From: Candidatus Rokuibacteriota bacterium
GTDB taxonomy: Bacteria; Methylomirabilota; Methylomirabilia; Rokubacteriales; CSP1-6
Assembly (NCBI GenBank): GCA_003220345.1
Contig: QHSC01000087.1
Coordinates: 76,497 to 140,496, forward strand
Length of the DNA: 64,000 nucleotides
Reading direction: 5' to 3'
The position numbers and the translations under genes were made by a program. The notes under the pieces were generated by a model, which saw only the letters and a program-made list of their open reading frames with translations, was not told the DNA's origin and did not search any database. Numbering within the stretch: position 1 is the first letter of the stretch; each line of letters starts with the position of its first letter. This document shows, piece by piece, positions 1 to 11,113 of this stretch.

Positions 1-1170
1 GGGGATGCCGCACACGCGCTCCACCATCTCCGGGGTGTAGCGACTGTAGTGACGCTTCAGGAGCTGAAAGACGCAGTTCGGATCCTGCAGGGTGAGGTCA
101 CGCTTCGGATTGCCCTCGGCGTCGAGCTGGTACTTCCACGAGGTCTTGTTGTACGTCTGGGCCACGTGCGGATCGGTGCCGCCCTGGCCCGTCTGCTCCA
201 GGCCCTCGAAGAGCCCGCCCAGATCCGTGGGCGTCTTGAAGGCGGGGTCGATGAGGAACGGAGCGTTGGTGTAGGAGACGACGTAGTCCTTGAAGTAGAG
301 GTTGTTCTGGATGGCGTAGCTCATCAGCCCGCCGAAGAAGGCGATGTTGGTGCCGGAGCGCAGGGGAACGTGGACGTCCGACACAGCGCTCGTGCGGGTG
401 AAGCGCGGGTCGACGTGGATCACCTTGGCCCCGCGCTCCTTGGCCTTCATCACCCACTGGAAGCCCACGGGGTGATTCTCGGCCATGTTGTTCGTGCACA
501 TGATGACGTCCGCGTGCTGGACGTCGATCAGGTTGGTCGTCATCGCCCCCCGCCCGAACGTGGTCCCCAGAGCTGGGACCGTGGCGGAGTGTCAGACTCG
601 AGCCTGATGCTCGTGGTAGACGATGCCGAAGGCGCGGTTGAACTTGGTGAGGAGGTAGCACTCCTCGTTGTCGATGCAGGCGGAGCCGAGGGAGGCGATG
701 GCCTCGAGCCGGTTGACGACGACGTCCTTGCCTTCCTTGTCCTTCTCCCGCTCGATGAAGTACTTCTCGCGGGTGTCGTAGTAGCGCTTGGCGATCTCGT
801 CGTACATCCACTCGATGGGCTTCTCTTCCCACTTCTCCGAGCCCGGCGCCCGGTAGAGCGCCTTGGTGGGTCGCAGCGGGTTGTTCGAGAGCTGTATGGT
901 CGCCGCGCCCTTGGGACAGAGCTTGCCCAGGGTGTGTGGAGTGTCCGGATGCCCTTCGATGTCGATGATGCTGTCGCCCTTGGAATACACGAGCTGATTG
1001 CAGCCGACCGAGCAATAGGGACAGACGCTCGTGTGAACCTTGGCTTCCTTGATCCTGAGCGTGGTCGCCGCGGCCTCGACGCGCTCGAGACCCAACGTCG
1101 CCACGCCGACGGCCGCGCCGACTCCGGCCGATCCCGCGTGCTTGAAGAACTCCCTGCGTGACAGGCTCAT
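1..1170 (-). CDS. fdhA: Formate dehydrogenase alpha subunit (FdnG/FdoG/FdhA-type molybdopterin oxidoreductase), Tat signal, selenocysteine at in-frame UGA 592-594; C-terminus beyond the window edge
   Basis: ORF 592..1170 starts MSLSRREFFKHAG (Tat motif), carries CPYCSVGC and ends ...EHQARV-UGA. Hand translation continues in the same frame to base 1 without a stop: HSATVPALGTTFGRGAMTTNLIDVQHADVIMCTNNMAENHPVGFQWVMKAKERGAKVIHVDPRFTR... This matches the E. coli FdnG context ARI-Sec-HGPTVA. Confidence 0.93.
562..594 (-). promoter_or_regulatory. Bacterial SECIS-like hairpin immediately 3' of the fdhA UGA
   Basis: UGA-CACUCCGCCAC (11 nt)-GGUCCC-AGCUCUG-GGGACC: perfect 6-bp stem with a G-containing loop. 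Confidence 0.75.
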
Positions 1171-1324
1171 GACCGAACCTCCCTCTTTGGAGCGGTCATT
1201 CTGGGTCTGCGCGCCGGCCCATCCTTGCAGTTCGGCCGGCCGTTCGTGCTGCGGAATTACGCGGATTATGGGACCTCTCGGGAAGCCGTGTCAACATTAC
1301 CGACCCGGCGTGTAGCGCCCTGCG

Positions 1325-1642
1325 TCAGGGTGGACTTTCCCGGCCGAGGTGGGCCCTGTCCTTGATGTAGAGCTCGTATCGCTCCTCGACGAGAGCCAGG
1401 GCTTCGGCCACCTTGCCTCGCTCCAGCGCTTCGACAATGGCCCGCTGATGCCTGACCTCCATGATGGCGCCGCCCAGAACAGGATCGTAGTATCGACCAA
1501 GTTCCAGAAGTATTCTGCGTACTTGCGCCATATCTCCTAGATTCTCCTTGAGCTCACCGATGAGCACCAGCGCATGATCCTCTCGCTTGCGCTCCTTGAA
1601 GCCGCGGTTTCTGGGAGGCTCGTCAGCGGACATCGCGGCCAT
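1325..1642 (-). CDS. Small protein resembling the C-terminal part of a GntR-family FCD domain, without an HTH; possibly a remnant
   Basis: 105-aa ORF; ...EVRHQRAIVEALERGKVAEALALVEERYELYIKD resembles the terminal FCD helices. Overlaps the truA 3' end by 20 nt. Confidence 0.35.
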   Translation of the reverse strand: MAAMSADEPPRNRGFKERKREDHALVLIGELKENLGDMAQVRRILLELGRYYDPVLGGAIMEVRHQRAIVEALERGKVAEALALVEERYELYIKDRAHLGRESPP

Positions 1643-2372
1643 AGAGAACGCGCAAGAGAATCAGACCGTGACCTGGAGCGGTCGGGCCCGAGCGGGTGCG
1701 GTCGCGAGCGGCGAGGAGCTCCGCCATCCAGGACGCAGATCGCGCGCCCCGTCCCACCTCGACCAGGCTGCCGACAATGTTGCGAACCATGTGGTGCAGG
1801 AAGGAATCCGCCGAGAGGAGAACGGCCAGATGCTCACCGCGACTCACGAGTCGCGCCGAGCGGATGGTGCAGGTCGGCGTCCGGCCCCGCCCCTGCGCGG
1901 CACAGAAGGCCGAGAAGTCGTGCTTGCCGCGCAGCAGTCGAAGCGCCCCGCTCATGGCCTGGGCATCGAGCGGGTAGCGCGGATGCCAGGCATGACGGCG
2001 CAGAAGGGGATGCGCGACCGCGCCCCGATCGATCAGATAAAGGTAGCGCTTGCCCAGGGCCCAGCGCCGCGCGTCGAAGCCAGGAGGCGCCTCGGAGACC
2101 GCGAGCACGCGGATGGCCTCGGGCAGCAGCGCATTAAGTCCGCGCGCCAGGCGATCAGGCGCCATCCGGGAGGCGGTGGCGAGGCTCGCCACCTGGGCGA
2201 AAGCGTGGACGCCCGCGTCGGTGCGGCTGGCCCCGGTGACCTTGACGGGCTCTCCGAGAATTCGCTCCGCGGCCGCCATCACGAGCCCTTGCACGGTGGG
2301 GCGGCCGGGCTGCACCTGCCAGCCCTGGAAGTCCGTGCCGTCGTACGCCAGGGTCAGGCGCAGGGCGCGCAA
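1623..2372 (-). CDS. truA: tRNA pseudouridine(38-40) synthase TruA
   Basis: LRLTLAYDGTDFQGWQVQPGRPTVQG, GASRTDAGVHAFAQVASL, FLHHMVRNIVGSLVEVG. Start set at TTG 2372; the ORF extends to 2444. Confidence 0.93.
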   Translation of the reverse strand: MRALRLTLAYDGTDFQGWQVQPGRPTVQGLVMAAAERILGEPVKVTGASRTDAGVHAFAQVASLATASRMAPDRLARGLNALLPEAIRVLAVSEAPPGFDARRWALGKRYLYLIDRGAVAHPLLRRHAWHPRYPLDAQAMSGALRLLRGKHDFSAFCAAQGRGRTPTCTIRSARLVSRGEHLAVLLSADSFLHHMVRNIVGSLVEVGRGARSASWMAELLAARDRTRSGPTAPGHGLILLRVLYGRDVR

Positions 2373-2379
2373 GGCAGGC

Positions 2380-3310
2380 TCAGCGGATGAGGAGCTCGGC
2401 GATCTGAACCCCGTTGAGCGCGGCGCCCTTGCGGAGCTGGTCACCCACCACCCAGAAGTTCAGCGCATTGGCCCGGCTGAGATCCTGGCGGATGCGGCCG
2501 ACGTAGCAGTTGTCCTGACCCTCGACGAGCACGGGCATGGGATAGCGCTTCTGCGCGGGATCGTCCCAGAGGGTGAGCCCGGGGAAGCTCGAGAAGAGCT
2601 CGCGCGCCCGCTCTGGTCCCACCGGCACTTCCGTCTCCGCATTGACCGCCACCGAGTGCGCGGTGAACACGGGGACGCGCACCGTGGTGGGCGAGATGGG
2701 AAGGTCGGGAGCCTCGAGGATCTTCCGGACCTCGTGGACCAGCTTCATCTCTTCCCCCGTGTAGCCGCCCTCCACGAACTTGTCGATGTGAGGGATGACA
2801 TTGAACGCGATCTGGTGATCGAAGAAGCGCGGCGTGATGGATTCGCCACGGGCCCAGGCGAGTGTCTGCTCCCGCAGCTCGTCCACGCCGCCGACGCCCG
2901 CCCCCGACACGGCCTGGTAGCTGGTGGCGATCACGCGCGTGAGTCGGCCGGCGTCGTGGAGAGGCTTGAGCGGCATGACGGTGACAATGGTCGTGCAGTT
3001 GGGACAGGCCACGATACCCTGGTGACCGCGGAGGGCGTGGGCATTGACCTCTGGCACCACGAGGGGGACCGTGGCGTCCATCCGGAAGGCGCTGGACTTG
3101 TCGACCACGACCGCGCCCGCCTTGACCGCGTGCGGCGCGTACTCCCTGGACTGGGCCGAGCCCGCCGAGAAGAATGCGACGTCGACGCCCTTGAAGGCCT
3201 CGGGTCCTACCTTCTGCACTCGAATCGACTCGCCCTTGAAGGGGACGCTCTTGCCCACCGACCGCTCGGAGGCGAAGGCGCGGAGCTCCAATCGTTAGGC
3301 CTGTTGCCAT
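2380..3310 (-). pseudogene. asd: Aspartate-semialdehyde dehydrogenase, N-terminal NADP-binding segment missing (apparent 5' out-of-frame deletion)
   Basis: From 3291: LELRAFASERSVGKSVPFKGESIRVQ...ACPNCTTI...(full C-terminal part). No GATGAVG-type N-terminus in any frame upstream. A plausible original start, ATGGCAACAGGCCTAACG at 3310, is out of frame with the rest. Confidence 0.7.
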
Positions 3311-3354
3311 GTCTTCACCGTTCCCTGTCCATATCGAGCCATCTATTTGTCTGC

Positions 3355-3375
3355 GGGGGCCTCGACATGGCCCCC
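3355..3375 (-). terminator. Hairpin downstream of leuB (possible terminator)
   Basis: GGGGGCC-TCGACAT-GGCCCCC, perfect 7-bp stem in the leuB-asd gap; no clear U-tract. Confidence 0.4.
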
Positions 3376-3400
3376 GCACTCCCCCCGTCCGCACTCAACG

Positions 3401-4489
3401 CTATGAGTAGGACTTCTCGACTTCGGCAGAGATGAGGTCGCCCATTTCCTTGGTGCCCACCAGGGTGGTTCCCGCGGCGTGGACGTCGCGGGTGCGGTGC
3501 CCCTGCTCGAGCACCCGGATCACCGCGGAGTCGATGCGATCGGCGTCCGCGCCCAGGCTCAGCGAGTAGCGGAGGAGCATGGCCGCGGAAAGGATGGCCG
3601 CGATGGGATTGGCGACTCCCTGCCCCGCGATATCGGGCGCGGTGCCGTGCACGGGCTCGTAGAGCCCCACGCGGCCCCCGATGCTTGCCGACGGGAGCAT
3701 GCCCATGGAGCCGGCCAGGATGGCCGCCTCGTCGGAGAGGATGTCGCCGAAGGTGTTCTCGGTGACGATGGTGTCGAAGTGCGTCGGCTTGTGGACGAGA
3801 GCCATGGCGCAGTTGTCCACGAGGACGTGCTCGAGGGCCACCTGCGGATAGTCCTTGCCCACGCGGGTGACCACCTCGCGCCAGAGCTGCGAGACCACAA
3901 GGACGTTGGCCTTGTCCACGGAAGCCAGTCGCTTCTTTCGCTTCATGGCGACGTCGAAGGCGGCCCGGGCCACTCGCTCCACCTCGCGCGAGGTGTAGGC
4001 CATGGTGTTCACGGCCCGGGCGCCGCCGTCGGCGAACTCCTCCCGGCCCCGCGGCTCGCCGAAGTAGAGCCCGCCCGTCAGCTCCCGGATGACCATGATG
4101 TCGGTGCCCTCGACCACCTCGCGCTTCAGGGGGGAGGCGTCCAGCAGCATGGGGAAGCACTTGGCCGGTCGCAGGTTGGCGAAGAGGTCGAGCTCCTTGC
4201 GAAGGCCCAGGAGTCCCCGCTCGGGCTTCTGCTCCTGCGGCAGAGCGTCCCACTTGGGTCCCCCGACCGCGCCGAAGAGGATGGCGTCGCTCTGCTCGCA
4301 CAGCCGGAGGGTGGAGGCGGGGAGCGGCTCGCCCGTGGCGTCGATGGCCGCCCCTCCGATGAGAGCGGCCTCGAACTCGAAGGAGGCGCCGGTGGCCCGG
4401 CCCACCACCTCGAGCACCTTGCGGGCTTCGGGCGTCACCTCCTGCCCGATGCCGTCGCCCCCGAGCAGCGCGATCTTGTGCGTCGTCAC
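3401..4489 (-). CDS. leuB: 3-isopropylmalate dehydrogenase
   Basis: MTTHKIALLGGDGIGQEVTPEARKVL..., MLLRYSLSLGADADRI; 362 aa, full length. Confidence 0.96.
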   Translation of the reverse strand: MTTHKIALLGGDGIGQEVTPEARKVLEVVGRATGASFEFEAALIGGAAIDATGEPLPASTLRLCEQSDAILFGAVGGPKWDALPQEQKPERGLLGLRKELDLFANLRPAKCFPMLLDASPLKREVVEGTDIMVIRELTGGLYFGEPRGREEFADGGARAVNTMAYTSREVERVARAAFDVAMKRKKRLASVDKANVLVVSQLWREVVTRVGKDYPQVALEHVLVDNCAMALVHKPTHFDTIVTENTFGDILSDEAAILAGSMGMLPSASIGGRVGLYEPVHGTAPDIAGQGVANPIAAILSAAMLLRYSLSLGADADRIDSAVIRVLEQGHRTRDVHAAGTTLVGTKEMGDLISAEVEKSYS

Positions 4490-4504
4490 GACAGGTCCCC
4501 TGCC

Positions 4505-4671
4505 GGGGCGGCGAGAATGGTCCAGATGCGGAGCGGCGACGGCAGCGCTGCCCGAGGCGTACTCTCACTCAGCCCTCGCCTCGTGGCTTCGCCCCTCAGC
4601 TCGAAATGCCACGTGCGCTGAGGGCAGCCCTGACGGAGCCGACGAAGCAGATGGGCCATTCTCGCCGTCCC
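4505..4671. repeat. MITE-like intergenic element, copy A, with ~25-bp imperfect terminal inverted repeats
   Basis: Left GGGGCGGCGAGAATGGTCCAGATGC (4505-4529); right GCAGATGGGCCATTCTCGCCGTCCC (4647-4671) is its reverse complement with 4 mismatches. Shares internal modules with 41019-41264. Confidence 0.7.
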
Positions 4672-4678
4672 TGGGACC

Positions 4679-6229
4679 CTAGGGCCCGATCTCCTTGACC
4701 TTCTGGCCTCCCGCCGGATGCACCAGGCGGTTGAGCGCGTTCACGTATGCTCGCGCGCTCGCCTCGATCACGTCAGTCGAGCTGCCTTTGCCCGGCACCA
4801 CGGTGCCGTCGAAGTCCACCCGGACCGACACCTCGCCGATGGCGTCCTTGCCGGAGGTGACGGCGCGCAGCTGATAGTCCTGGAGCCGACCCTTGAGCCC
4901 GGTGATGGCGTCGATGGCGTTCAGCACCGCGTCCACCGGCCCGTCGCCCACGCCCGAGTCCTGGAAGACCTCGGTGTCCTTCTTGAGACGCACCGTGGCC
5001 GAGGGGATGATGCCCGTCCCGCTGATCATGTGCAGGTAGTCGAGCGTGTACGTCTCGGGCACCTGGGCGATCTCGTCCTTGACGATGGAGATCAGGTCGT
5101 CGTCGAAGATCTCCTTCTTCTTGTCCGCGAGATCCTTGAACCGCTTGAAGGCCTTGCCGAGCTCGCCCTCGTCGAGATCGAAGCCGAGCTCTCTCAACCG
5201 CGCGGCGAGAGCGGCCCGGCCCGAGTGCTTGCCCATGACGAGCTTGTTGGCGGCCCGGCCGATGTCTTCCGGCTTCATGATCTCGTAGGTGAGCTTTTCC
5301 TTGAGCACGCCGTCCTGGTGGATGCCCGCCTCGTGGGCGAAGGCGTTCTCGCCCACGATGGCCTTGTTGGGCTGCACGTGCACGCCCGTAATGGAGGAGA
5401 GGAGGCGCGAGCTCTTGAAGATCTCCTCCGTGCGCACCTGGGTGTCGATCTCGAAGAAGTCCTTGCGCGTCTTGAGCGCCATCACGATCTCCTCGAGGGA
5501 GGCGTTGCCCGCCCGCTCCCCGATGCCGTTGATGGTGCACTCGATCTGCCGCGCCCCCGCCCGGATGGCCGCGAGGGAGTTGGCCACGGCCTGGCCCAGG
5601 TCGTTGTGACAGTGCACGGAGAGCACGGCCTTGCCGCTGTTCTTGACGTGCTCCCGGATCTTCATGATCCGGTTGAACCACTCCTCGGGAATGGCGTAGC
5701 CCACGGTGTCCGGGATGTTGATGGTGCGGGCCCCCGCGTCGATGACCGCCTCCAGCACCTCGCACATGTAGTCGAAGTCCGTGCGGGAGGCGTCCTCGGG
5801 CGAGAACTCCACGTCCTCGCAGTACGCCCTCGCGTGCTTGACCGCGTCGACGGCCGCCTTCAGGACCTCGGCCCGGCTCTTCCTGAGCTTGTACTTGAGG
5901 TGGATGTCCGAGGTGGCCACGAAGGTATGGATGCGGGAGCGCCTCGCGTACTTGACCGCCTCCCACGCCCGGTCGATGTCGGCGAGCCCCACCCGGCTGA
6001 GCCCGCAGATGATGGGCGCCCCCTCCAGGGTGCCCACCTGCTTGGCGACCTCGCGCACCGCCTCGAAATCCTCGTCCGAGGAGATGGGGAAGCCCGCCTC
6101 GATGACGTCGACGTTGAGGCGGGCGAGCTGCCGCGCCATCTCGAGCTTCTCCTGCGTGTTCATGGAAAACCCGGGGGCCTGCTCGCCGTCCCGGAGCGAC
6201 GTGTCGAAGATGATGATCCGGTCCATCAC
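4679..6229 (-). CDS. leuA: 2-isopropylmalate synthase
   Basis: MMDRIIIFDTSLRDGEQAPGFSMNTQEKLEMARQLARLNVDVIEAGFP..., HCHNDLGQAVANSL; 516 aa. Confidence 0.97.
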   Translation of the reverse strand: MMDRIIIFDTSLRDGEQAPGFSMNTQEKLEMARQLARLNVDVIEAGFPISSDEDFEAVREVAKQVGTLEGAPIICGLSRVGLADIDRAWEAVKYARRSRIHTFVATSDIHLKYKLRKSRAEVLKAAVDAVKHARAYCEDVEFSPEDASRTDFDYMCEVLEAVIDAGARTINIPDTVGYAIPEEWFNRIMKIREHVKNSGKAVLSVHCHNDLGQAVANSLAAIRAGARQIECTINGIGERAGNASLEEIVMALKTRKDFFEIDTQVRTEEIFKSSRLLSSITGVHVQPNKAIVGENAFAHEAGIHQDGVLKEKLTYEIMKPEDIGRAANKLVMGKHSGRAALAARLRELGFDLDEGELGKAFKRFKDLADKKKEIFDDDLISIVKDEIAQVPETYTLDYLHMISGTGIIPSATVRLKKDTEVFQDSGVGDGPVDAVLNAIDAITGLKGRLQDYQLRAVTSGKDAIGEVSVRVDFDGTVVPGKGSSTDVIEASARAYVNALNRLVHPAGGQKVKEIGP

Positions 6230-6244
6230 GTATCCTCCATCGCG

Positions 6245-7060
6245 CTAGTGCGCGTCCCTGGTTCCCTTCTCGTTGACCATCGGCTGATCCAAGCGGCGGC
6301 GCACCCACACGGGGCGCGTGGGACCGCTCAGCAGGTACAGCGAGAACAGGATGAACAGGAACCACTGCGGATGCGTGGCCACGATGAGCACGCCCAGGAC
6401 CACGAGGACGAGCACCTGGGCGGGGCGGCGGCGCGCGAAGTCCACTTCCTTGAAGCTGTAGTAGCGGAAGGTCGAGACCATGAGGAGGGCGACCACCACC
6501 GTGCCCACGCTGATGGCGGCGGCCTGCCAGCGCCCGATCTCCGTCCCTTCCAGGAGCAGCGCGGTGGAGGCGACGATGCCCGCGGCGGCGGGGGTGGGCA
6601 GACCCACGAAGTAGCGGCGGTCCGTCACGCCCTGGTAGACGTTGAAGCGCGCGAGCCGGAGGGCGCCGCAGATGACGAAGAGAAAGGCCCCGAGCCAGGC
6701 CACGCGGCCGAATTGCTGGAGGGCGAGGGCATAGAGCATGAAGGCGGGCGCGACGCAGAAGGACACCACGTCCGCGAGGGAGTCGAACTCCACGCCGAAC
6801 TGGGTGGTGGTCCTGGTCAGCCGCGCGACCTTGCCGTCGAGGATGTCGAGGATCATCCCCACGAAGACGGCCACCGCCGCCTCGACGAAGCGGGCTTGCG
6901 CGGAGAGCACGATGGCGAGGAAGCCGCAGAAGAGGTTGCCCGTGGTGAGGAGGCTGGGAAGCAGGAAGATGCCCCGCCGCGGATGCTCGCGGAACTCCTG
7001 CCAGCGCCGGCGCCGCGGATGGCGCGCGCCGTCCCCGCTCTGATGCTGTCTCCGTCTCAC
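6245..7060 (-). CDS. pssA: CDP-diacylglycerol--serine O-phosphatidyltransferase
   Basis: LLPSLLTTGNLFCGFLAIV...DILDGKVARLTRTTTQFGVEFDSLADVVSF (CDP-alcohol phosphatidyltransferase signature). Confidence 0.93.
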   Translation of the reverse strand: MRRRQHQSGDGARHPRRRRWQEFREHPRRGIFLLPSLLTTGNLFCGFLAIVLSAQARFVEAAVAVFVGMILDILDGKVARLTRTTTQFGVEFDSLADVVSFCVAPAFMLYALALQQFGRVAWLGAFLFVICGALRLARFNVYQGVTDRRYFVGLPTPAAAGIVASTALLLEGTEIGRWQAAAISVGTVVVALLMVSTFRYYSFKEVDFARRRPAQVLVLVVLGVLIVATHPQWFLFILFSLYLLSGPTRPVWVRRRLDQPMVNEKGTRDAH

Positions 7061-7683
7061 CGCAGCACTCCCATGATGGTCTCTCCGCCCCGCACCCTGT
7101 CCCCCACCCGTACTCTCAGCACAGCGCCTCGCGGAACGATGAGGTCCGTCCGCGAGCCGAACCGGATCAGCCCGTACCGCTCACCCGCCTGGAGCTTGTC
7201 CCCCGGCCGCACTCGGCACACGATGCGGCGGGCGAGCACCCCCGCGATCTGCCTCACCCCCACGCGCGCGCTGTCCCCCTCCAGGGCCACCGTGCAGCGC
7301 TCGTTCAGCTCCGAGGCCTCGTCCCGATACGCGGCCAGGAAGCGTCCCTCCGCGTACTGGACGTCTCGCACGAGCCCCGCCACGGGGGAGCGGTTCACGT
7401 GCACGTCGAGGGGCGACAGGAAGATGGACACCCGCGTCGCTCGCCCCACCCAGCCGTCGTCCACGTCCGCCACGCCCATCACGCGCCCGTCGGCGGGGGC
7501 GAGAACCGCTCCCGTCACCGCGGGCGGCGTCCGCTCGGGATCGCGGAAGAAGCCGAGGCACGCCAGCGCGAAGAGCGCGAGGGGGGCCGCCGCCCACCAC
7601 CACCCGATCCAACCCAGGATACACGCGGCCGCCGCGGCGGGGACGATAAAGCGCCAGCCTTCGACGGCGACGGGGAGGCGCAC
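7057..7683 (-). CDS. psd: Phosphatidylserine decarboxylase (short type)
   Basis: FFRDPERTPP..., APADGRVMGVADV, IFLSPLDVHVNRSPVAG, GLIRFGSRTDL; adjacent to pssA. Confidence 0.93.
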   Translation of the reverse strand: MRLPVAVEGWRFIVPAAAAACILGWIGWWWAAAPLALFALACLGFFRDPERTPPAVTGAVLAPADGRVMGVADVDDGWVGRATRVSIFLSPLDVHVNRSPVAGLVRDVQYAEGRFLAAYRDEASELNERCTVALEGDSARVGVRQIAGVLARRIVCRVRPGDKLQAGERYGLIRFGSRTDLIVPRGAVLRVRVGDRVRGGETIMGVLR

Positions 7684-7698
7684 GCGCTCGCCGTCCCG

Positions 7699-8703
7699 CT
7701 ACACCCGCGGGGGCTTGATCCAGGACATCATCTTGCGCAGCCGCGCGCCCACTTCCTCGATGGGATGCGCGGCGTCGCGGCGCCGCTGGGCGAGAAAGCC
7801 CGCGCGGTGCGCCTGATTCTCCAGCACCCATTCGCGCGCGAACTGGCCCGACTGGATCTCCCCGAGGATCTTCTTCATCTCGGCCTTGGTCTCCTCGCTG
7901 ATGATCCGCGGCCCCCGCGTGTAGTCGCCGTACTCGGCAGTGTCCGACACGGAGTAGCGCATGTAGGAGAGACCGCCCTGGTAGAAGAGATCCACGATCA
8001 GCTTCATCTCGTGCATGCACTCGAAGTAGGCGACCTCGGGCTGGTAGCCCGCGTCCACGAGCGTCTCGAAGGCGGCCTTGATCAGGTGTGAGACGCCGCC
8101 GCACAGGGTCGTCTGCTCGCCGAAGAGATCCGTCTCCGTCTCTTCCTTGAAGGTCGTCTCGATCACGCCGGCGCGCGTGCAGCCCACGCCCTTGCCATAG
8201 GCGAGGGCGGTGTCCCGCGCCTTGCCCGACACGTCCTGGTACACGGCCACGAGGGCAGGCACGCCCGGGCCCGCGGTGAAGAGATCGCGCATCACGTGAC
8301 CGGGCGCCTTGGGCGCGATCATCGACACGTCGACGTCGGGCGAGGGCACCACCTGGTTGAAGTGGATGTTGAAGCCGTGGGCGAACATCAAAGTCTTGCC
8401 CTTGCCGAGGGTGCCCTTGATGGACTCCTCGTAGATCTGCCGCTGGCTCTGGTCGGGCAGGAGGATCATGATGACGTCGGCGGCGGCGGCCGCGTCGTTC
8501 ACCGTCATCACCTTGAGCCCGTCCTTCTCCGCCCGGGGCCAGCTCGGCGAGCCCTTGTAGAGCCCGACCACCACGTCCTGGCCCGAGTCCTTGAGATTCA
8601 GGGCGTGCGCGTGCCCCTGGCTGCCGTAGCCGATGATGGCGATCTTCTTGCCCTTGAGCAGCCCGAGGTCCGAGTCCTGATCGTAGAAAATCTTCGCCGG
8701 CAT
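7699..8703 (-). CDS. ilvC: Ketol-acid reductoisomerase
   Basis: [23 protein letters not shown]..., [22 protein letters not shown]; 334 aa. Confidence 0.97.
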   Translation of the reverse strand: MPAKIFYDQDSDLGLLKGKKIAIIGYGSQGHAHALNLKDSGQDVVVGLYKGSPSWPRAEKDGLKVMTVNDAAAAADVIMILLPDQSQRQIYEESIKGTLGKGKTLMFAHGFNIHFNQVVPSPDVDVSMIAPKAPGHVMRDLFTAGPGVPALVAVYQDVSGKARDTALAYGKGVGCTRAGVIETTFKEETETDLFGEQTTLCGGVSHLIKAAFETLVDAGYQPEVAYFECMHEMKLIVDLFYQGGLSYMRYSVSDTAEYGDYTRGPRIISEETKAEMKKILGEIQSGQFAREWVLENQAHRAGFLAQRRRDAAHPIEEVGARLRKMMSWIKPPRV

Positions 8704-8725
8704 GACGTGTGCTCTCCTGTGATGG

Positions 8726-9325
8726 TTAGTCCGCGAACCCGACCACGCGCGGGTCCTGGGCGGCGGGGTTCGAGGGGCGCGGGGGGGCGGTCTTGCCCAG
8801 CTTCTCCTCGGCGCGGCGGAGCCGCGTCTTGGGGCTGCGGGCGATGGCGACCTTGCCCGTGCGCACCACTTCCTGGATGCCGAAGGCCCGGAGGAGCTCG
8901 AGCATGGCTTCGATCTTGGACTCCTCGCCCGTGACCTCGAGGGTGTAGCTGGCCGCGGTCACGTCGATGACCTTGGCGCGGAAGATGTCCGCGATGCGGA
9001 GGACCTCCGCGCGCGCGCTCGGCTCCGCGTTGACGCGGACGAGGAGCATCTCGCGCTCCACGTGCGTCTCCTCGCTGAGGTCGATGACCTTGATGACGTC
9101 GATGAGCTTGTGGAGCTGCTTCATGACCTGCTCGATGACGAAGGCGTCGCCCCGCACGACCAGGGTCATGCGCGACACCGCGGGGTCGAGCGTCTCCCCC
9201 ACGGACAGGCTCTCGATGTTGTAGCCCCGGGCGGAGAAGAGCCCGGCCACGCGCGAGAGCACCCCGAAGCGGTTCTCCACGAGAACCGCGATGGTGTGCT
9301 TCTTGATCTCCGGCGCATCGGCCAC
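8726..9325 (-). CDS. ilvN: Acetolactate synthase small subunit
   Basis: [50 protein letters not shown] (ACT domain); GTG start at 9325, just after the ilvB stop. Confidence 0.95.
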   Translation of the reverse strand: MADAPEIKKHTIAVLVENRFGVLSRVAGLFSARGYNIESLSVGETLDPAVSRMTLVVRGDAFVIEQVMKQLHKLIDVIKVIDLSEETHVEREMLLVRVNAEPSARAEVLRIADIFRAKVIDVTAASYTLEVTGEESKIEAMLELLRAFGIQEVVRTGKVAIARSPKTRLRRAEEKLGKTAPPRPSNPAAQDPRVVGFAD

Positions 9326-9327
9326 GG

Positions 9328-11082
<1,755 letters not shown>

Positions 11083-11113
11083 AGCGTTACCCTCCTTCGT
11101 TCTCGTGCGCTCA

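Noticed and set aside
98-1015. 305-aa minus-strand ORF overlapping fdhA
   Set aside because: Out-of-frame shadow of fdhA; the in-frame UGA readthrough product carries the homology.
4718-7816. 1032-aa plus-strand ORF opposite leuA/pssA/psd
   Set aside because: Low-complexity translation (runs of H/R/G/D/A) antisense to well-conserved genes; a shadow ORF of GC-rich DNA.
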